Shown here piece by piece: positions 46,393 through 56,423 of a DNA stretch of 64,000 nucleotides (position 1 is its first letter; each line of letters starts with the position of its first letter). The notes below the pieces were generated by a model. It was not told the origin of the DNA and did not search any database. It saw only the letters and a program-made list of their open reading frames with translations. Position numbers and translations under genes: made by a program. This DNA is from Rhizobium sp. AAP43 (GTDB lineage: Bacteria; Pseudomonadota; Alphaproteobacteria; Rhizobiales; Rhizobiaceae). Where the stretch lies: NCBI RefSeq assembly GCF_001296045.1, contig NZ_LJHS01000026.1, positions 124,001 through 188,000 on the forward strand, written 5' to 3'.

Positions 46393-47943
46393 ATGAACAA
46401 GATCGACAAACCCGATGCCTTCGATCTCGACGCCATGCGCCGAGGTGTTGCTGATCGCGCCAGCGCGGCTTCGCCCCCCGAAGGCAAAGCCGAAATCAGC
46501 GATCTGGCGCGACAGATTGCCAGCCAATATGCGGTGGCGAATTACTCGCCTTCGATCGTCATTGGACAGCTTCGCTTTCTCGAATTCTTCGCACTCTTCG
46601 CCATAGCGCTGGGCGCCAACTACTTCGTTGCCGAAGATCCCGGCGGCCATTTCCTCGCCGGCCTTGCCACGGGTTCCGGCGGCGCGCTTCTGGCGCTTGT
46701 GCTGATGCAATTGTCGGACTGCTATCACGTCTCGATCCTGCGAGGTCCGATGCGCTCCATGGGGCGCGTTCTGGGCAGCTGGACCGTCGCCGTCGCCGTG
46801 CTTGCCCTTGCCAATCTGTTCTTTGCCCAGAACGATTCCGCGTTTCCAAGCGTCCTCTCCGCCTGGTATTTTATCGGTGCCGGCTACTTGATCATTGAGC
46901 GCAATCTCATCGGGCTTGCGATCCGCCGCTGGGGTCGCAATGGCGTGATGGAACGGCGTGCGGTCATCGTCGGTGGGGGCAAACCGGCGAAAGATCTGAT
47001 CCGGGCGCTCGAGCAGCAGCCGGAAAACGACATCCGCATTTGCGGCATCTTCGACGATCGCAATTCGGAGCGTTCACCCGACGTCGTGGCCGGATATCCG
47101 AAACTCGGAACTGTGGCCGAGCTCGTCGAATTCGCCCGCCTTGCCCATATCGATATGCTGGTGATCTCGCTGCCGCTGAGTGCCGAGGCGCGGATCATGC
47201 ATCTCCTCAAAATGCTGTGGGTGCTTCCTGTCGATATCCGGCTTGCCGCGCATTCCAACAATCTGCGTTTCCGGCCGCGTGCCTATTCGCATGTCGGGGC
47301 CGTTCCCCTGCTCGACATTCTCGACAAGCCGATCCGGGACTGGGATTCGGTTGCCAAGCGCGCGTTCGACATCTTCTTCAGCGTCCTGGCACTGATCCTG
47401 CTCTGGCCGGTGTTCATCGCCACCGCAATCGCGGTCAAGACGACGTCCAAGGGGCCGGTCCTGTTCGTGCAGAAGCGCCATGGCTTCAACAACGAGGTGA
47501 TCAACGTCCTCAAGTTCCGTTCGATGTATACGGAGATGAGCGATCCTTCGGCAAAGCTTGCGGTGACCAAGAACGATCCGCGCGTGACCCCTGTCGGCCG
47601 CTTCATCCGCAAGACATCGATCGACGAGTTGCCGCAGATCTTCAATGTGCTGCGGGGGGATCTCTCGCTCGTCGGGCCACGTCCGCACGCTGTCGCCGGG
47701 CAGACCCGCGACAAGACATTCGCCGAGATCGTCGAAGGCTATTTTGCCCGCCACCGCGTCAAACCCGGCGTGACCGGCTGGGCGCAGATCAATGGCTGGC
47801 GTGGTGAAATCGACACCGATGACAAGATCAAGTTCCGCACGGCCTACGACCTCTATTACATCGAAAACTGGTCGCTGCTGTTCGATCTGAAAATCCTGTT
47901 CCTGACGCCGATCCGGCTTCTCAATACGGACAATGCCTATTGA
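46393..47943 (+). CDS. Undecaprenyl-phosphate sugar phosphotransferase (ExoY/WbaP family)
   Basis: A 516-residue initiating enzyme that transfers sugar-1-phosphate to undecaprenyl phosphate. The N-terminal half has four or five transmembrane helices and a CoA_binding_3-like domain (RRAVIVGGGKPAKDLIRALE). The C-terminal catalytic domain has VINVLKFRSMYTE, SIDELPQIFNVLRGDLSLVGPRPHA and VKPGVTGWAQINGWRGE. ATG 46393 is preceded by GAGCTCTGCCC; a GTG at 46378 is possible. Confidence 0.93.
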   Translation: MNKIDKPDAFDLDAMRRGVADRASAASPPEGKAEISDLARQIASQYAVANYSPSIVIGQLRFLEFFALFAIALGANYFVAEDPGGHFLAGLATGSGGALLALVLMQLSDCYHVSILRGPMRSMGRVLGSWTVAVAVLALANLFFAQNDSAFPSVLSAWYFIGAGYLIIERNLIGLAIRRWGRNGVMERRAVIVGGGKPAKDLIRALEQQPENDIRICGIFDDRNSERSPDVVAGYPKLGTVAELVEFARLAHIDMLVISLPLSAEARIMHLLKMLWVLPVDIRLAAHSNNLRFRPRAYSHVGAVPLLDILDKPIRDWDSVAKRAFDIFFSVLALILLWPVFIATAIAVKTTSKGPVLFVQKRHGFNNEVINVLKFRSMYTEMSDPSAKLAVTKNDPRVTPVGRFIRKTSIDELPQIFNVLRGDLSLVGPRPHAVAGQTRDKTFAEIVEGYFARHRVKPGVTGWAQINGWRGEIDTDDKIKFRTAYDLYYIENWSLLFDLKILFLTPIRLLNTDNAY

Positions 47944-49199
47944 ACTCGATCAGCGCCCCGTTTGGCGAGGCCCAGCCAGGTGCACGCCTCGTCAATCCGC
48001 AACTGGCCGCGATCCAGCTCGCCGGCTCGTGGCTGATGGCGCTGGGTGTCTTCCTTTCGGGCTTTGTCATATCCGAGCCCGCCCCTTATGAACTTCTGAT
48101 GGCCTGCCAGGTGGCGCTGTGGTTCCTCTTTGGTCTGAAGATCTCACGCGCCGTTGCCCCGCTCTTGGCCCTGCTGATGCTCTTCAATATTGGCGGCCTT
48201 CTGGCACTCACCATGCTTCGCGACATCCTGACCGAGCAGGTTCTCTATGTCGCCGTATCCATCTTCCTCGCGCTGACCGCCGTTTTCTATGCCGCCGCCA
48301 TTGAAGACCGCCACCAGCGGCTGGCACTTATCTTCCGCGCCTGGGTCGCGGCTGGGATCATCACCGGCCTCCTCGGCATCCTCGGTTACTTCCACGCCTT
48401 CCCCGGCGCCGACGTCTTCACCCGCTACGACCGTGCCATGGGCGCCTTCCAGGATCCGAACGTCTTCGGGCCCTTCCTCGTCGTGCCGACGCTCTACCTC
48501 ATGTATGGGCTACTGAAGGGCGGACTTGCCGGGGCCCTGCCCCGCGTCATCGGGCTGCTGGTGCTGACCCTGGCTGTCTTCCTCTCCTTTTCGCGCGCCG
48601 CCTGGGGCCTCTTCCTCTTCTGCGCCATCGCGCTTGTCTTCGTGATGCTGCTCAAGGAGCGGACCAATGCATTCCGGCTGAAGATCCTCCTTCTGTCCCT
48701 CACCGCTGTCGGCGCCATGGTGGTGGCCCTGGTGATCGCGCTTCAATCCGACAAGGTGCGTGACCTGTTCGAAACGCGCGCGCAATTGGTGCAGGACTAT
48801 GACGGTGGTCATCTCGGCCGATTCGAGCGCCATCGGGTTGGATTCGTGCTTGCGATGGAGCGGCCGCTTGGGATTGGTCCGATGATGTTTGGTCGGATAT
48901 TCCCGGAGGACGAACACAATATCTGGCTGAAATCCTTGATGACCTACGGCTGGGTCGGCTTCGTCTCCTATATCTCGCTGGTGGTGTGGACCGTGGTCAT
49001 GGGGTTCAGGCTCCTGCTCCACGATCGACCCTGGCAGCCCTATCTGATGATCGGCTGGATCGCGCTCCTCGGTCACATGCTGATCGGCACCGTGATCGAT
49101 ACGGATCATTGGCGGCACTTTTACCTGCTCCTGGGCATCGTCTGGGGTTGCGGCGCGCTTGAATGGCGGCATCGACGTCAACGTCAGGTCCGCGTCTGA
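47940..49199 (+). CDS. O-antigen ligase/Wzy polymerase-like membrane protein
   Basis: A 419-residue protein with about eleven transmembrane helices and a C-terminal periplasmic loop with the Wzy_C-type residues (AQLVQDYDGGHLGRFERHRVG and GIGPMMFGRIFPEDEHNIWLKSL). It probably polymerises the repeat unit made by the preceding genes. The likely start is TTG at 47940, overlapping the upstream stop by 4 nt. The first ATG would remove most of the N-terminal segment. No Wzx flippase gene is present in the locus. Confidence 0.85.
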   Translation: MNSISAPFGEAQPGARLVNPQLAAIQLAGSWLMALGVFLSGFVISEPAPYELLMACQVALWFLFGLKISRAVAPLLALLMLFNIGGLLALTMLRDILTEQVLYVAVSIFLALTAVFYAAAIEDRHQRLALIFRAWVAAGIITGLLGILGYFHAFPGADVFTRYDRAMGAFQDPNVFGPFLVVPTLYLMYGLLKGGLAGALPRVIGLLVLTLAVFLSFSRAAWGLFLFCAIALVFVMLLKERTNAFRLKILLLSLTAVGAMVVALVIALQSDKVRDLFETRAQLVQDYDGGHLGRFERHRVGFVLAMERPLGIGPMMFGRIFPEDEHNIWLKSLMTYGWVGFVSYISLVVWTVVMGFRLLLHDRPWQPYLMIGWIALLGHMLIGTVIDTDHWRHFYLLLGIVWGCGALEWRHRRQRQVRV

Positions 49200-49267
49200 A
49201 CCCACACCGCCGGAGCATTTTTGGACGACGTGATTGATTTCGCGTCGGACGACCTCATATTAGTAAA

Positions 49268-49561
49268 ATGGTAACACCCGCTCAGATACGCGCCGCCCGC
49301 GCCATGCTCGATATCACGATCGAGCGCCTCTCCTCCGAGAGCGGCATGGCGCCGCTTGTCATTCTGCAAATCGAATCGGGGGAAGGTGCAAGCACCATCG
49401 GGGGCGATCTGGAGACATTGCAAAAGGCTCTGGAACGCATGGGTGTGACCTTCCTTCGCTCCGGCGAGGCTGGCAGTGGTGGAGACGGTATTCGGCTGGC
49501 GTCCGTGCATGTCGAAGAAGGCATGCGGCCCGATGAGTTGACCGCCGCGAACGACGACTGA
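49268..49561 (+). CDS. XRE-type helix-turn-helix protein
   Basis: A 97-residue regulator with a Cro/C1-like helix-turn-helix at about residues 4-60 (QIRAARAMLDITIERLSSES and VILQIESGEGAS). A short acidic/glycine-rich tail follows. It may regulate the preceding polysaccharide genes, given its position 68 nt downstream, but no operator is evident. Confidence 0.75.
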   Translation: MVTPAQIRAARAMLDITIERLSSESGMAPLVILQIESGEGASTIGGDLETLQKALERMGVTFLRSGEAGSGGDGIRLASVHVEEGMRPDELTAANDD

Positions 49562-49652
49562 GACCCGGCGATTGGCATTCCGCCATATGGCAATGGAACA
49601 ATATGTGCCCGGCAGCATTCACCGCCTGACAACGCAATCAGGAGATTTGGGA

Positions 49653-49802
49653 ATGCAGCGCAATAACGGGCTCTATCTGATCATCGGCGCACTCGTCGTC
49701 GCCGTCATTGGCCTCGGCATCTATGTCTATCAGGAGGAGTCTAAGCCCGATGGCGTCGAGCTGCGTATTGGCGAAGGCGGCGTTTCGATTGAAGAGAACT
49801 AA
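49653..49802 (+). CDS. Small single-span membrane protein
   Basis: A 49-residue protein with one transmembrane helix (about 6-27, GLYLIIGALVVAVIGLGIYVY) and a short polar C-terminal part with the sequence VELRIGEGGVSIEEN. The ribosome site GGAGATTTGGGA precedes ATG 49653. Conserved small protein of unknown function in rhizobia, by my recollection of the family. Confidence 0.7.
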   Translation: MQRNNGLYLIIGALVVAVIGLGIYVYQEESKPDGVELRIGEGGVSIEEN

Positions 49803-49822
49803 GCCCTTTGCGGCGTGACCTT

Positions 49823-50839
49823 TCAGGTCGGTTTTATAAAAACATCGTAGAATGACCTGGGGGCGCTAACGGCGCCCTCAAGCATATAGGCCTGCCTCTT
49901 GGCCTTTCCGGCCGAGGCCTTGATTGGCAACCCGTGATCCAATCCATCAACCTCATGATAGTCGAGGACGACCCGGCCTGACGCATCCTTCCAGCTCATG
50001 ACTTTCCCGTGGACAAGCGGACGGGTGGTCGCCCCCTCTTCCGAAAGACCAATGACATCGAGCCACTGCACAAGACTTGCGCGCCCGTTGGCGGGTGCAA
50101 CGACCTTGTCACTATTGCCATGCCAGATGGACATCGCCGGATGCCTGTAATTCGATTCGCTGCGTGCAGCCCGCACCAGATCACCCCATTCGCTGGGTGT
50201 CCGCTCCACGCCTGAGCGCATGACCCTCAGCGCCGTCATGGCATCACGCGCTGCGCCATATGGAAGGCCAGCCACCAGTTGGCCCGCTCGGAAAAGTTCG
50301 GGATAAGCGACCAGCAAAGCCGCCGCCATGGCGGCCCCCGCCGACAGGCCGTGAATGAATATCCGATTTGGCGGAATACGATGTTTCGTGACGCAGTGTT
50401 GGATCATCTGTCGGATTGACCCGACCTCGCCGCGATCCCTGGCGACAGCACTCGGCCGGAACCAGTTGAAACAAAGGTTGGAATTGTTCTGACTGCGCTG
50501 CTCTGGATAAAGCAGCATCAAGTGCTTGTCGCGTGCCAGACGTGCCCAGCCACTGCCCCTGTGATAATCGCTGGCAGTCTGCAGGCAGCCATGCAACACA
50601 ACCACAAGCGCCTTCGGTGGCTGGGCTGTCGAGGGCACGAACTGCAGCATGCGCAAACGTCCCGGATTGCTGCCGAAGGCTGAAACTTCCACCAGTTCCT
50701 GAATTTTGGGGCGAACACTTGCTCGGGCTCGTTTGCGCGGCGGTGTAATGGCAAACGGAAACGCGCCCTTCATGGTTTTGCGCAGGCGCCGCTGGCCCTT
50801 CAAGAACAGCGAAAGCGGTGTCGACATCTTGAAGCGCAT
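49823..50839 (-). CDS. PHB depolymerase-family esterase (LpqC type)
   Basis: A 338-residue alpha/beta hydrolase. The nucleophile elbow is HGLSAGAAM and the oxyanion region is VVVLHGCLQTASDYHRGSGW. The catalytic Asp is likely in WHGNSDKVVAPA and the His in EVDGLDHGLPI. The family acts on polyhydroxybutyrate or feruloyl-type esters. There is no clear signal peptide (a basic N-terminus instead), so location and substrate are uncertain. Confidence 0.85.
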   Translation of the reverse strand: MRFKMSTPLSLFLKGQRRLRKTMKGAFPFAITPPRKRARASVRPKIQELVEVSAFGSNPGRLRMLQFVPSTAQPPKALVVVLHGCLQTASDYHRGSGWARLARDKHLMLLYPEQRSQNNSNLCFNWFRPSAVARDRGEVGSIRQMIQHCVTKHRIPPNRIFIHGLSAGAAMAAALLVAYPELFRAGQLVAGLPYGAARDAMTALRVMRSGVERTPSEWGDLVRAARSESNYRHPAMSIWHGNSDKVVAPANGRASLVQWLDVIGLSEEGATTRPLVHGKVMSWKDASGRVVLDYHEVDGLDHGLPIKASAGKAKRQAYMLEGAVSAPRSFYDVFIKPT

Positions 50840-50955
50840 GAAAACCCCACTGGTTCCTGTCGAAAGACAAGATAGTGCTGCAATGCAGCATTCCTAGGAC
50901 GGGATTGCTCAGTCATCCATTATTCGTCACATCAAGGCAAGAAACCCTAGGACGA

Positions 50956-50989
50956 AAAAGGCCGCTCGACATATGTCGAGCGGCCTTTT
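50956..50989 (-). terminator. Terminator of tRNA-Pro
   Basis: A 34-bp perfect palindrome built from AAAAGGCCGCTCGACAT and its complement. On the minus strand TTTTTCG follows, 47 nt beyond the tRNA 3' end. Confidence 0.88.
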
Positions 50990-51035
50990 GAACCTAAGGA
51001 AGCGACCTCTACGACCGCCTCAAAGTCCAAATATC

Positions 51036-51109
<74 letters not shown>

Positions 51110-51224
51110 TCATCTTGCAGTGGGAGCACGCTCCCAACCGGCCCGAAGGCAAGTTTCCTTTAGACAGTCAGTCATTCGCGCGCAAGGGGAAACTCCGAGC
51201 TCGCAGAATTTTCCGCAGCCGACA

Positions 51225-51650
51225 TCAACGTGGGCGCTTGATCAGGGTTTGCATCTCGACGAAACGGCGTCGGTCTTCGAGGTCTTCACTGTCGGATGCG
51301 TAGCACGTGCTGTCAGCGCAGAAGCGCAGGATTTCCAGCTTCCCGGCATTCTCGGTGAACTGGCATTCGATCTCGTCCGTGATGTCGCCCGGCTCGGCAT
51401 CCATCCGGGTCGAGTATGTCATGCGGGCGCCCGGCGGATCGAGGTCGGGGAATGCCTGGACGATTCCGACTTTGATTGTATCGACCATCAACAGGCTCTT
51501 GGCGATAAAGGTGCAAGCCTCTTCAACCTTGGCTGCCGCATCACCCTGAGATGCGGCCCCTGCTGCGGGCTGGGCCTTGGTCTGCGCGAAGGCCGGGCCA
51601 GCTGCAATGGGACTGGCAAGAACGAGTGCGAGGGCAAGAATATGTTTCAT
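51225..51650 (-). CDS. Secreted hypothetical protein
   Basis: A 141-residue protein with signal peptide MKHILALALVLASPIAAGPA, cleaved near AFA|QT. It has an Ala-rich linker and a C-terminal domain with four cysteines (ACTF, IECQF, FCADSTCY). I recognise no family. ATG 51650 follows AGGTTCCC; an upstream in-frame GTG-type start would read through the tandem repeat at 51661-51710. It lies between tRNA-Pro and the merR gene. Confidence 0.68.
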   Translation of the reverse strand: MKHILALALVLASPIAAGPAFAQTKAQPAAGAASQGDAAAKVEEACTFIAKSLLMVDTIKVGIVQAFPDLDPPGARMTYSTRMDAEPGDITDEIECQFTENAGKLEILRFCADSTCYASDSEDLEDRRRFVEMQTLIKRPR

Positions 51651-51660
51651 GGGAACCTTC

Positions 51661-51710
51661 CACGTCGGTGTGACTGCCACCGAACCACGTCGGTGTGACT
51701 GCCACCGAAC
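51661..51710. repeat. Exact 25-bp tandem duplication upstream of a secreted-protein gene
   Basis: Bases 51661-51685 and 51686-51710 are identical. Each unit begins CACGTCGGTG and ends CCACCGAAC, and contains the inverted repeat CGGTG-N7-CACCG. The array starts 11 bp upstream of the start codon at 51650, so it falls in the 5' UTR or promoter of that gene. Confidence 0.92.
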
Positions 51711-51766
51711 GCGGATCGAGCCATCACGGTTCCCCGATAAATCTCCTCACGGCGCTTTCCCCGAAT

Positions 51767-52303
51767 CTACCGGACCTGATCCAGCAGTCGCTTGCATTCG
51801 AGCAGATCAAACAGTGCCTCCTGAAGAAGGGCGCGGTCTTCCTTGCCGACACTGCCCTTGCCCACACTGATCTCTGGCGCATCGTCCCCGCCGCCGCCAA
51901 AGTTGAAGAAGCGGCCGCTTGCCTTGACCTTCGGTCGTCCGAGGACCTGATCGTCATCCAGGCCAACCTTCGGTTCCTCGACCTTGGCCGCACTGGCGGC
52001 CACCAAGGCCTCCATGGTGGCCACATCGCCAGTAGCAACCGCCATGACGAACTTGTTGCCATTGGTCTTGAGGAGCTTCTGGACGCCCTTGATCGTATAG
52101 CCCTGATCATAGAGCAGATGTCGGATACCCTTCAGCAACTCGATGTCGTCGGGACGGTAGTAGCGCCGTCCACCGCCGCGCTTGAGGGGCTTCACCTGAG
52201 GAAAACGGGTCTCCCAAAAACGCAGGACATGCTGGGGCAGATCGAGATCGTCCGCGACCTCGCTGATCGTGCGGAAAGCATCGGGGCTTTTGTCCAGTTG
52301 CAT
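51767..52303 (-). CDS. MerR-family transcriptional regulator
   Basis: A 178-residue regulator with an N-terminal MerR helix-turn-helix (residues about 10-80, [22 protein letters not shown] and [15 protein letters not shown]). Its C-terminal part has no cysteines of a metal site. It has a glycine-rich linker and a terminal helix ([19 protein letters not shown]). Its place downstream of ihfA is conserved in alphaproteobacteria; the target genes are unknown. Confidence 0.88.
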   Translation of the reverse strand: MQLDKSPDAFRTISEVADDLDLPQHVLRFWETRFPQVKPLKRGGGRRYYRPDDIELLKGIRHLLYDQGYTIKGVQKLLKTNGNKFVMAVATGDVATMEALVAASAAKVEEPKVGLDDDQVLGRPKVKASGRFFNFGGGGDDAPEISVGKGSVGKEDRALLQEALFDLLECKRLLDQVR

Positions 52304-52421
52304 CGAAGCACTCCTCGCTCATCGCACCCAAGACGCGATTCGCCCATATTTCAACGGTTTGCGAGGTCTTATTCAACTGGGCGGGCGAAGGAAATGCGCC
52401 CGTTCCACCGCTTTTGCGTCT

Positions 52422-52760
52422 TCAAGCGGCCGGATTGACCGGCTTCTGCTTCGACTTGCGGGAGATATGCGCCCGCAAGATGCGCTGCTTCAGGACATTG
52501 GACGCCTTGAAAGTCATGACCCGACGAGGCGAGATCGGCACTTCCTCACCGGTCTTCGGATTACGGCCAACGCGCTCGTTCTTGCTGCGAACCTGGAAGG
52601 TCGCGAAAGACGAAAGCTTCACCGATTCCCCTCTGACGATCGCATTGCAGATCTCATCGATAACGGTTTCGACCAATTCGGCCGATTCGGTCCGCGAGAG
52701 ACCAACCTTGCGAAAAACCGATTCCGCCAAGTCTGCACGCGTCACTGTCTTCCCGGCCAT
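52422..52760 (-). CDS. ihfA: Integration host factor subunit alpha
   Basis: A 112-residue DNA-bending protein that pairs with IhfB. The DNA-binding signature is [36 protein letters not shown] (short diagnostic part [12 protein letters not shown]). The C-terminus is a basic extension ([15 protein letters not shown]). It follows fabH in the same direction with a 104-nt gap. Confidence 0.96.
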   Translation of the reverse strand: MAGKTVTRADLAESVFRKVGLSRTESAELVETVIDEICNAIVRGESVKLSSFATFQVRSKNERVGRNPKTGEEVPISPRRVMTFKASNVLKQRILRAHISRKSKQKPVNPAA

Positions 52761-52864
52761 GATCGTCGCCCGCCTAAACCAATGAACTTGTTGAATACGC
52801 AGAGACTATTGCCCTTGTGGGCGGCGGTCAAGCTCTTGTTGAGACGCAATTCGGTGGCAATTCC

Positions 52865-53836
52865 TTACCAGCGCACCAGGACGGCACCCCAGGTGAAGCC
52901 GCCGCCCATGGCTTCGAGCATGACGAGGTCGCCCTTCTTGATCCGTCCGTCGCCGGCAGCAACCGCGAGCGCGAGCGGAATCGAAGCGGCCGACGTGTTC
53001 CCGTGCTTGTCGACCGTGATCACGACCTTCTCGTCGGGTATGCCAAGTTTCTTCGCCGAACCGTCGATGATGCGCTTGTTGGCCTGGTGTGGCACGAGCC
53101 AGTCGATATCGTCGGCCGTCGTTCCCGTCGCAGCAAAAGCCGCCTCAATGACGTCGGTGATCATGCCGACCGCATGTTTGAAGACCTCGCGGCCCTCCAT
53201 GCGCAGATGGCCGACCGTGCCAGTGGTCGACGGACCGCCATCGACATAGAGCTTCTCGCGATGCACGCCGTCGGAGCGCAGGTTCGACGTCAGAACGCCG
53301 CGATCGGCAACCGTCCCCTCGCCTGCCTGGGCCTCCAGGATGAGAGCTCCCGCGCCGTCACCGAAGAGGACACAGGTCGTGCGGTCGGTCCAGTCGAGAA
53401 TACGCGAAAAGGTCTCGGCGCCGATGACGAGCACGCGCTTGGCCATGCCGCCTCTGATGTAGAGGTCAGCCGTCGCCATCGCGTAGACGAAGCCGGAGCA
53501 GACGGCTTGAACGTCGAAGGCAAAGCCATGATGCATGCCAAGGCGGTTCTGGATGTTGACGGCTGTGGCCGGAAAAGTGTTGTCGGGGGTCGAGGTCGCG
53601 CAGATGATGAGATCGATATCACCAGCCGTCAGACCGGCCCGGTCGAGCGCCTGCTGTGCGGCTTCAGCGCCGAGGGATGCCGTGGTCTCTCCCTCGCCTG
53701 CGATATGACGCTGGCGGATGCCGGTGCGCTGGACGATCCATTCGTCCGAAGTCTCGACCATGCTTTCAAGGTCTTTGTTGGTCACAACGCGCTTCGGAAG
53801 CGCCGCTCCGAAACCACAAACAACAGAACGGATCAT
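52865..53836 (-). CDS. fabH: 3-oxoacyl-[acyl-carrier-protein] synthase III
   Basis: A 323-residue enzyme that starts fatty acid synthesis by condensing acetyl-CoA with malonyl-ACP. The catalytic Cys113 is in [11 protein letters not shown], the His in [12 protein letters not shown], and the Asn in KHGNTSAAS. It lies 19 nt after plsX, so phospholipid and fatty-acid initiation genes are co-transcribed. Confidence 0.97.
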   Translation of the reverse strand: MIRSVVCGFGAALPKRVVTNKDLESMVETSDEWIVQRTGIRQRHIAGEGETTASLGAEAAQQALDRAGLTAGDIDLIICATSTPDNTFPATAVNIQNRLGMHHGFAFDVQAVCSGFVYAMATADLYIRGGMAKRVLVIGAETFSRILDWTDRTTCVLFGDGAGALILEAQAGEGTVADRGVLTSNLRSDGVHREKLYVDGGPSTTGTVGHLRMEGREVFKHAVGMITDVIEAAFAATGTTADDIDWLVPHQANKRIIDGSAKKLGIPDEKVVITVDKHGNTSAASIPLALAVAAGDGRIKKGDLVMLEAMGGGFTWGAVLVRW

Positions 53837-53855
53837 TGATTATTCCTAACTGACA

Positions 53856-54902
53856 TCAGGCCGCTTCGGGGCCAGCGGGCGAAGGAAGCCGCGCGTGATA
53901 TTTCTTCAGGTCGTTTTCGATCTTCTGGGTCAGACCGTTGCGCACCATGTCGTAGCCGACATCAACCGCTGCGGCGAAACCTTCCGCATCGGTGCCGCCG
54001 TGGCTCTTGATGACCACGCCGTTCAATCCAAGGAACACGCCGCCATTGACCTTGCGCGGATCCATCTTCTCACGCAGGCGGTCGAAAGCCCCCTTGGCAA
54101 GCAGGTAGCCAAGCTTTGCCATCCAGGTGCGCGACATGGCTGCGCGCAAATATTCGGCAATCTGCTTGGCCGTCCCCTCGGCCGTCTTCAGGGCGATATT
54201 GCCGGTGAAGCCCTCGGTGACGACGACGTCGACCGTACCCTTGCCGAGATCATCCCCTTCGACAAAGCCGTAGTAATCGATCGTATCGAGGCCCGCTTCC
54301 CGGATCAGGCGCCCCGCTTCCTTGACGTCTTCCTGGCCCTTGATCTCTTCCACCCCGACGTTGAGCAAGCCAACCATCGGTTTTTCAATATCGAAGAGAG
54401 CCCGGGCCATGGCGCCGCCCATGACGGCGAAGTCGAGCAATTGCTGCGCATCCGCGCCGATGCCGGCACCGACGTCGAGCACGATGCTTTCGCCAGACAG
54501 CGTCGGCCAGATGGCAGCAATCGCCGGCCGTTCAATTGTCGCCATGGTGCGCAGGCAGAACTTCGCCATCGCCATCAGCGCGCCGGTATTGCCGGCAGAC
54601 ACCACGACATCTGCCTGGCCGGACTTTACCGCTTCGATCGACCGCCACATGCTCGAGACATAGCGACCACGACGCAGGGCCTGACTCGGCTTCTCGTCCA
54701 TGCCGACGGACACTTCGCAGTGATGAAAGACGGATTTTTCTTTGAGCTTCGGGAACTGAGCCAGGATCGGCTCGCAGCGCTCCTGCTGCCCGAAGATGAG
54801 GAAGGTCGTATCCGGATGACGCTCCAGCGCCTTTGCGGCTCCAGGGATAACCACTTCAGGACCGAAGTCGCCGCCCATCGCGTCGATAGCAATTCTGATC
54901 AC
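53856..54902 (-). CDS. plsX: Phosphate acyltransferase PlsX
   Basis: A 348-residue peripheral membrane enzyme that makes acyl-phosphate from acyl-ACP for phospholipid synthesis. Signature parts are [19 protein letters not shown] at the N-terminus, [11 protein letters not shown] and [17 protein letters not shown]. It lies between yceD and fabH, as in many Gram-negative bacteria. Confidence 0.97.
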   Translation of the reverse strand: MIRIAIDAMGGDFGPEVVIPGAAKALERHPDTTFLIFGQQERCEPILAQFPKLKEKSVFHHCEVSVGMDEKPSQALRRGRYVSSMWRSIEAVKSGQADVVVSAGNTGALMAMAKFCLRTMATIERPAIAAIWPTLSGESIVLDVGAGIGADAQQLLDFAVMGGAMARALFDIEKPMVGLLNVGVEEIKGQEDVKEAGRLIREAGLDTIDYYGFVEGDDLGKGTVDVVVTEGFTGNIALKTAEGTAKQIAEYLRAAMSRTWMAKLGYLLAKGAFDRLREKMDPRKVNGGVFLGLNGVVIKSHGGTDAEGFAAAVDVGYDMVRNGLTQKIENDLKKYHARLPSPAGPEAA

Positions 54903-55002
54903 TTAAACCTGACCCTTCCTGATCGCTGGTCAGCGAAATTTCGGTCAAAATACCGCTTTTCATTCCGCGCACAACCCACCCAGAGGCGCAGATGGGGGAT
55001 GA

Positions 55003-55569
55003 TCAATCCTTTTTCCAGTCCTTCAAAGCGGCAAAGGACGAGGGTTTGCCGTCATCTTCCGGCTTGCTCTCGATGTGACTGGTAAAGGTCGCGCCTTCCT
55101 TCTTCGGGTAAGGGTCGATGTCAAGCGCTGCAAATTCAGCAATCAAAGCGCCCGCATCGATCGTGTCGCCAACAAAAGACTCCGGCAGATCCGGCCCATC
55201 CGGATCGAGCACCATTTCACCAGCGCCGTCTAGCACGATCCGCGCCAGCTTCGAGCCTTCCGGCACGAAAATCTGGTCTATTTCCTGTTCGATCGTCGAG
55301 GTGATCGGCTCGAGCGTCACAACGCAAGCCTGAACGATCTCGCCGGAGACATGCCCCTTGATGCGAATACCGTCCTTCTTCCATCGCGCAATCTGGAGAT
55401 CGGCAGAGAGGCTGTTGACGGCTTCCACTTTCCAGACCTCGGCCAGGCTTGCGCATTCGCGCGTGTCTGCCTCGACATGAACCTGGATGGGATTGGCCGA
55501 GACGTGGCCGACCTTGACCAGGTAGCTGAACTCGGGCTTCTCGATCGCGTTTTTCGTCATCTCGTTCAT
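55003..55569 (-). CDS. YceD/DUF177 family protein
   Basis: A 188-residue protein with the central DUF177 core (about 85-130, VQACVVTLEPITSTIEQEID) in which one conserved cysteine (ACVVTLEP) is visible. The homologue in E. coli is linked to 23S rRNA accumulation, and its gene precedes rpmF-plsX; here plsX follows directly without rpmF. The start may be the ATG at 55569 or the one at 55560. Confidence 0.88.
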   Translation of the reverse strand: MNEMTKNAIEKPEFSYLVKVGHVSANPIQVHVEADTRECASLAEVWKVEAVNSLSADLQIARWKKDGIRIKGHVSGEIVQACVVTLEPITSTIEQEIDQIFVPEGSKLARIVLDGAGEMVLDPDGPDLPESFVGDTIDAGALIAEFAALDIDPYPKKEGATFTSHIESKPEDDGKPSSFAALKDWKKD

Positions 55570-55629
55570 CCTTTCCTGCCAGGAGGCGCACGACCAAGGT
55601 TAGGCGGCGGCTTCTCTCGGCGGTCATAT

Positions 55630-56169
55630 TCAGTCCTGCGGAACGGAAATCCGCGCCATGCCGGTTTCGATCGCGTCTTCGTCGATGGCAGCCAGCGCCT
55701 CTTCCGCTTCAAGCATCCAGTCCGCCAGCGCCTGCATCGACGGAGCGGCATCGCCGGCCTCGGGATGGAAGTTGCGCTTCAGTGCTGCCGCGAGGACAGC
55801 ACGATCCTTCGCATCGAGCGCTGCCGCGTAAGACTCAAGCCGGCCGTAATACATGCCGGCGAGCTTCTTCATGCGCTTCGGCACGCCGGGGTCGCCCACA
55901 CCGAGCTCGCGGATCGAATGATCCACGTCCTCGAAAAAGGCGTCGATGATGTTCTGCGCAATTTCCTGTCCGCTGCGGGCGGATTTGGCCGTGCGCCGAA
56001 AATAGAGAATCAACACGATCGACAGCATCTCGAAACGGCCGAGCACCGTATCCGGCACCTGCATGTCGCGGTAGAAAACCGTACTGCGCGCAGCCGTGGT
56101 CAGCGCCTGATACTGGCGCTCGACGATGACCTTGTTGTTCCTCTTCTGACGGAAGAACCCGAATACCAT
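55630..56169 (-). CDS. Ubiquinol-cytochrome c chaperone family protein
   Basis: A 179-residue homologue of the mitochondrial Cbp3 chaperone for cytochrome bc1 assembly. The conserved block begins with IVERQYQALTTAARSTVFYRD (in two short pieces, YQALTTAARS and FYRDMQVPDT) followed by GRFEMLSI and the DVDHSIRELGVGD segment. I chose ATG 56169 with GGTGG upstream; the longer frame beyond it has no family support. It is 60 nt upstream of yceD in the same direction. Confidence 0.88.
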   Translation of the reverse strand: MVFGFFRQKRNNKVIVERQYQALTTAARSTVFYRDMQVPDTVLGRFEMLSIVLILYFRRTAKSARSGQEIAQNIIDAFFEDVDHSIRELGVGDPGVPKRMKKLAGMYYGRLESYAAALDAKDRAVLAAALKRNFHPEAGDAAPSMQALADWMLEAEEALAAIDEDAIETGMARISVPQD

Positions 56170-56423
56170 AAATTCCACCAAAAAGAGCGGGGTGCGATGC
56201 CCGCCGCTGTCCACGTCGTGTTGCATGATTGCGAAAGCTGGTTTACCGAAGCAGACGTGAATTGCAATGCCGATGTCGTCCAGCCCTGCCTCCCAGGGAA
56301 GCAGACTGGAACGTATGGAGGCAGGCTGTGGCAAAGACGTGGCCTTCCCCGGAATGGCCACAATGCTGTGCGCATAGCCATCCGGCGCCTCAGGCGCCTT
56401 CGGGACCAATGGGAGACGTTTGC

